Shown here piece by piece: positions 59,040 through 64,000 of a stretch of 64,000 bases of DNA (the stretch's first letter is position 1; every line of letters starts with the position of its first letter). Under the pieces are notes generated by a model. That model ran no database searches. It was not told the origin of the DNA and was given only the letters and a program-made list of their open reading frames with translations. Both the position numbers and the translations under genes were made by a program. Origin of the DNA: Metaphire vulgaris (taxonomy: Eukaryota > Annelida > Clitellata > Crassiclitellata > Megascolecidae); contig CM030872.1 of NCBI GenBank assembly GCA_018105865.1, positions 5,674,516 to 5,738,515 of the forward strand, given 5' to 3'.

Positions 59040-60195
59040 GTCTCCTCAAAAAAGGATATCCATTGCAATGCAGTAATTACAGGACAATTGCATTAGTACC
59101 CCATGCAAGCAAAGTTCTTATCATTTTAGACAGAATCCAGAACAAATTGGATAATGAAACTGCACCAGAACAAGCTGGTTTTAGATCAACAAGAAGCACT
59201 AGTGAACAAATCACCATCTTAAAGCAACTAAAGAATCATACTTGAAAAAGCCAAATAACGGAAACAAAAACAATCTTTATATGTTTCATCGATTTTACCA
59301 AGGCCTTCGTAATGGTGCAACATAAAAAACTCTGGCAAACAATGATAGAAATGAGTTTCCCAATTTGGTTCAAAACTTGTATAAACAACAAAGTGCAAAT
59401 GTCAGGGCCAAAAGCAGAATATCAGACTGGTTTCCCATAAAGAAAGGAGTAAGACAAGGATGTAACATCTCTTGATGTCTCTTTAACATCTTAGCAGAAG
59501 CCTTGATGAAAAAGCATTAGACGGATATACTTCTGCTAAGCAGATGATATTGTACTACCGGTAATAGCAATGTCAGTTGAAGACCTTCAAGATCTAGTGA
59601 AAAGAAAAGAACACACCGGAACTGAATACAATAAGAGCATAAACGCAGGTAAAACAAAAGGATTGTCAAATATGGAGTATCAGAAAACAATCTTAGCAAA
59701 TGGACAGGTGCTAGAGCAAGTTTCCAGCTTCACATACCTTGGAAGCCCAATCCAAGATGATGCAAGATGCAAAGATGACATCAAAACAAGATTGGCCATG
59801 GGAATGAATATAATGATCAAGATGCTTAAAAATCTGGAAGAACAAATTGGTCAGCAAAATTACAAAACTAAGGCTGATGATCATGATCAGGGCACTGGTC
59901 TGGCCCATTGCTTTGAATGGCTGTGAGTCATGGACACCAAAAATAGACCAAGAAAACCGAATTCAAGCATTTCAAAACAAATGCAAGAGAAAAATGATGA
60001 GAATTCGTTATACAGATTTTGTATCAAATGAGACACTGTAGAAAATGGCTGCAGTAGACCAACAATATTTCTGACACATATCAAATCAAGAAAAATTAGA
60101 TATTTTGGACAAATCACCCGAAAAACAGAGGACTCTATTGAAAACTCAATAATTACAGGCTTAACAGAAGGAACCAGGAAGCAAAGCTTCACTGG
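59040..60195 (+). mobile_element. RTE-like LINE relic, cut by a CR1-like LINE
   Basis: Plus-strand boxes: CSNYRTIALVPHASKVLI, PEQAGFRSTRSTSEQIT, a broken FVDFTKAFV box, GVRQGCNIS, ADDIVLP around 59540, QVSSFTYLGSPIQDDARCK, IRALVWPIALNGCESW, QNKCKRKMMRIRYTDFVSNE, and SRKIRYFGQITR. Frames shift at least four times. The element ends abruptly near 60195, where the CR1-like copy starts, and lacks the RGRP end and tail. Confidence 0.8.
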
Positions 60196-60199
60196 TCGC

Positions 60200-62362
60200 T
60201 ACCTGTTGCTGGCCCATGCCCTGTGTATTCAAAGATATTCCGGAGGAGTTGGAAGCACATCAGGCTGGATCAGTTTATTGAGCGCCTTGAGCAGTCGCCA
60301 CTTTGTCAGCCGACCGATCCTAGCGATACTGTAACTGACTTAGCGCTCTGATATCAGATCGTTCTTACCACCATCCTAGACGACCTTGCACCAGTGACGG
60401 AGTTGTCTGTGCACCATCGGCTGCATAGGCCATTCTACGATGGTGACTGTAGGAGGGCCCCAACGGTAAGCACGCCGGCTAGAGAGGGCCTACCGTAAGA
60501 AGAAAGGAACAAGCGCAGTATCAGATGCACTGTCCTCATGGCGTACGGCTCTAAAAACCAGCAGACAACTAGTAAGATCCAAAGGTCGCCAATACTGGTG
60601 GCAAGCGCTGGACTCCGCCTACTCTGATACCAGACAGACATGGAAACACCTGGGCTGTCTGCTTGGCAAAAGCGACAAATCTTTTCGTACATCCTCAACC
60701 TTCTCCGCTGAGGATTATCACTCGTTTATTGACAGGAAAGTCACAGACATTCGTGACCGAACGGCTGAAGCAGGTTCTGCTGTGTTTCACATACACACCA
60801 GATCTTCTTTATCAGAGTTCTCGGTGAACAACGGTAGCGGACGTTATAGCGTGCGTCAGGTCATCCCCAAACAAACAGTGTCCATCGGACCCACTGCCAA
60901 TGTGGCTCCTGAAGGATTCTATAGATATACTAGCTCCGTTCCTGACGATGCTACTATCTGCGTCCCTAGTGAGGGGCAAAAGTTAATCAAGAGGATTGTG
61001 AACAGGCAACTCGTTGCGCATCTGGTTCAGAATGGACTCATGCTGAGTCACCAGTCGCCTATCGGGAGGGCCATTCTACTGAAACAGCCCTCCTGAAGAT
61101 CTTCAATGATATCGTCAATGCGATAGCCAATGGAGAACTAACCCTTCTCTGTCTTCTCAACCTATCCACTGCATTCGACACGGTTGACCACGCTATTCTC
61201 ACCCATCGCCTTGAGCTCTCCTATGAGGTCAAAGGTCAAGCTCTATCCTGGCTTGGCGATTACCTCAGGGAGAGATCGCAGTCAGTCAGTTGGGAGGGTA
61301 CCTTGCCTGCCTCGCGTCCTGTACGCTGCGGGGTGCCTCAGGGATCAGCCCTGGGTCCTCTACACTTCGTACTCTTTGTAGCAGATGTCGGTCGAATTGT
61401 GGACTCATTCGGTCTCATCTCGCATGCGTATGCCGACGACGGTCAAGTCTACTCCTCTTGCCGACCCTCAGACACTGAACGACTGCGGACTTGCTTTATG
61501 GACTGCATTCAGGAAATCAAGCAGTGGACAGCAGCCAATCGTCTTGCATTAAACCCCGGTAAGACCGAGCTCCTTTGGATCAGTACACCAAGGAGGAATC
61601 ATCTGTTCTCGATTGGCGACGTCGATATTGTCCCGTCCACTAGGCGTCCTCCTGGACGACTCACAGTCATTCGTCGGTCACTTCAACAATGTAACTCGAG
61701 CGTGCTTCAATCAGCTCCGGAAGATCCGAGATATCCGTCGCTATATTTCAACATTGGCACGATTCATCTCGTACGCACTTTAATCCTTTCGCGAACGGAC
61801 TACTGCAACAGCGTCCTCCTGGGCCTTCCCGACTACTCAGGACCGATTGTAGGCTTGCCTACAATCGGTCCTGAAAACGTCTGCTCGGCTGATTTTCGGC
61901 GTCAGGTGGCACGACCACGTGACCCCACTACTCAGGGATAAGCTCCACTGGCTCCAGATTCTGGAGCATATCATCTTCAAACGATGTTGGATGACTTTCC
62001 GTGCTCTTCACGACCCCACCTGCCCAGAGTACTTATCGGCCCTAGTGCATAGATCGACAATGACTGATGACGCCTTCAGTTGAGGTCAAGTATGAGGTCT
62101 GTACTGTATGTTCCCCCTCTGTCTAAGACTGTGAAGTTCAGAGAGAGATCTGTCACTCAAGGCAATCCTCTGTTATGGAACTCGCTCCCAGACTCGGTGA
62201 CCACTGTCACCTCCTTCGAGTCGTTTGCGATTAAACTAAAGACGCACCTTTTTAATATCTCATTCAATTGTTCTATGTAAAGCTTTCTTGACTTTGGCCC
62301 TTGCTATGTTACTGCACTATACAAATTGTCATAAAGGATAGAATAGAATAGAATAGAATAAA
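60200..62362 (+). mobile_element. CR1/L2-like LINE, most complete copy
   Basis: A 5'-truncated element with a recognisable RT and 3' end. Boxes in order: ARREGLLxKKxxxRAV-like linker (60450-60600); SDTRQTWKHLGCLLGKSDKS; TDIRDRTAEAGSAVF; ALLKIFNDIVNAIANGELTL; LLNLSTAFDTVDHAIL (first Asp); GDYLRERSQSVSW; RCGVPQGSALGPLHFVLFVA; LISHAYADDGQVYSS (catalytic YADD); TAANRLALNPGKTELLWIST; and after shifts SRTDYCNSVLLGLPDYS, VGLPTIGPENVCSADF, LWNSLPDSVTTVTSFESF and KLKTHLFNISF. The 3' block TGCACTATACAAATTGTC closes in (GAATA)n. At least four frameshifts make it inactive. The catalytic residues themselves are intact. Confidence 0.85.
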
Positions 62363-62369
62363 GCAGGCC

Positions 62370-64000
62370 CAAAACCAGCTGGATAGATAACATCAATATT
62401 GCTACATAACATATGGGTGCATAATGGACCCCAAAATTAATCCAGTCAAGTAATAAGACTTTACCAGGTAAGTATTCTTGTGCTTACATGATCCTGCAGA
62501 CATGACCCCCACAACATCTCATTGGCAGTTGGGCCAATTGGCATGGAATGACTCGAATTAGATATTGTGCAGTATTATTGACAGACAATTACAGAAAAAT
62601 AAAATAATTATAACCAGACATTTTCTGATGCACTGTGCACATGAAATTCAGTGGTAAAACCTTTTTTACCATAAAAGCTAGTCTATCTATCCATAAAAGA
62701 CACCAATAAAATATTGGCAGAAACCTACAGAATTTTTCTCCATAAGCTCAACTGCTGTCTAATATAATCACAAAAAGTGGACTCTGATCCTGTTCAGTAC
62801 AGATAGACTGTACATAACCATCTTTGCATAAGCTGTTGCAGAGTGATGAAACTCAAACAAATTACATCTAAGCCTCAACCAGAGAGTTCTCATTGTGAAA
62901 ACGGACCTATTTATGATGGGGCTTCTGATAGATCTATTTTTTGCAAAACTAGACTCAGCCATATGTTCTCTGACTCAACTTATATTGGACATTTCAGTCA
63001 GCAAACAATCACATATTCCCTTTCACTCTCACACAACACTGCTACTGTGTAAGAGAATTAGATAAGAAGGATTTCAACAAGTTGTGTTTGTGTTTGCCAC
63101 AAGTTATACAGTTAAGTTTGATGTTTCAAAGTTTCAAAGTTTCAAACAAGTTTCAAACAGATGCCTGTCCAATGAATGAAAATTAGCTGAAACTTCAATT
63201 TTCTTATTACTCAATAATTACACTCACCCACTCACTATTCCAGAGCATGTTTCCATATTTTAGTCTGACACAATAGAATGGTTGCTGGTATTAAAATAAA
63301 GTCAAAACCCCATTATTATTCAAGCTGTTTATGAGTAGAATTTAACAAATTGTTGCCACTAGAAGACACAGGGAAAATATTGGTAACTGACAAATATTCA
63401 GTCATCCTAGTAAATGATTTTCAGATGAAACTTTACAGTAAATCTTCATATGACATTGATTCACAAAACATTGACTGAAGTATCTAACAGGATCTCACTC
63501 ATATTTCACAGTTATTGCAAATTTACTTCCCTTTTCAAATAGGCCAATGAATTTCTAACAATATTTTACAACAAATTTAATACAAAGTAAATGTAACTTA
63601 TCAATATTCTACATAGCCTACCTTATAAGTTTACATACCTTATAAGTTTAAACTATTAGACACATACAGAGCTAGGTACTTTTAAATGAAATGCAACTGG
63701 TCTATCAAGTATTTGAGTACTTAAAAATGCACACAAATGGCATATGTGCTATTTTTGCTAATAAACATAATTATTATCTAAAATAATTATTCAGGTAGTA
63801 ATTATCATATGCTAAAAATAGACTAGTACCTACATTTGCTAAAAACAAGAATTAAAAAAATCAAAGCTCAAGAATTATATCTGCAAAAAATGGGGAAAGC
63901 TGAAAAAATAAAGTATTGCCTGATTCATTTACCGGTACTATGATGTATATTAAGGGGCCAGTATTGTATTGTATAGTTGGTGTTCAATTTTTAGAGCAAG
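62370..64000. other. No recognised feature
   Basis: AT-rich DNA to the window end. A plus-strand frame at 62840-63052 could be a terminal exon (TTGCAG just before it) but matches nothing I know. A short tandem of GTTTCAAA units lies at 63122-63160. Confidence 0.3.

Noticed and set aside
62836..63052. Possible terminal exon on the plus strand
   Set aside because: TTGCAG precedes an open frame of about 70 codons ending in a stop, but the residues match nothing I know and no neighbouring exon was found.

Overview
The window is nuclear DNA from an animal, AT-rich and strongly repeat-laden. There is no operon, plasmid, phage or CRISPR structure. Evidence for a bilaterian: a split engrailed homeobox gene with EH1, EH2, homeodomain and EH5 motifs; a TNF-receptor-like gene; tRNA-derived SINEs; many non-LTR retrotransposons and hAT transposons; and short interstitial TTAGGG tracts. 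A marine invertebrate, perhaps a lophotrochozoan, fits best. The sequence does not settle the phylum.

Host genes, both on the minus strand. (1) engrailed: exon 1 at 39678-40893 and exon 2 (homeobox) at 23579-23926, separated by a 15.75-kb intron full of transposons. The annotated splice joins at the family's usual place but leaves the homeobox out of frame. The exon-2 CAG tract contains 3' splice sites that would restore the frame. Two partial copies of the engrailed first-exon 5' end lie upstream (42462-42617 and 45098-45165). (2) A receptor gene with an exon at 56525-56657 encoding one cysteine-rich domain with the spacing and aromatic-Asp core of vertebrate BCMA/TACI. It is followed by a putative transmembrane exon (54262-54414) and a last exon (52304-52764), all joined in phase 1.

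Layout. 1-3.3 kb: a reverse-transcriptase relic split by two later LINEs, one of which carries a MITE. 3.9-12.4 kb: hAT-like elements, several with target-site duplications I could read on both sides and some with arrays of a short motif inside their ends. 13-18 kb: a Harbinger-like relic with a MADF exon, a reverse transcriptase with an in-frame tetranucleotide expansion, and a GC-rich block I could not identify. 18-23.5 kb: LINE tails and microsatellites 3' of engrailed. 23.6-40.9 kb: engrailed. 41-48.4 kb: upstream flank with exon-1 duplicates, hAT elements and a perfect 48-bp palindrome. 48.9-51.8 kb: LINE relics with nested hAT elements. 52.3-56.7 kb: the receptor gene. 57-62.4 kb: further LINE copies, including the best preserved CR1/L2-like copy. 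62.4-64 kb: nothing recognised.

About twenty hAT-like insertions can be delimited by eye from terminal inverted repeats and mostly exact 8-bp duplications. Several microsatellites are 3' tails of LINE copies. Many open frames here lie inside simple repeats or lack an ATG and are not genes. All work was by reading, so coordinates of degraded elements are approximate.
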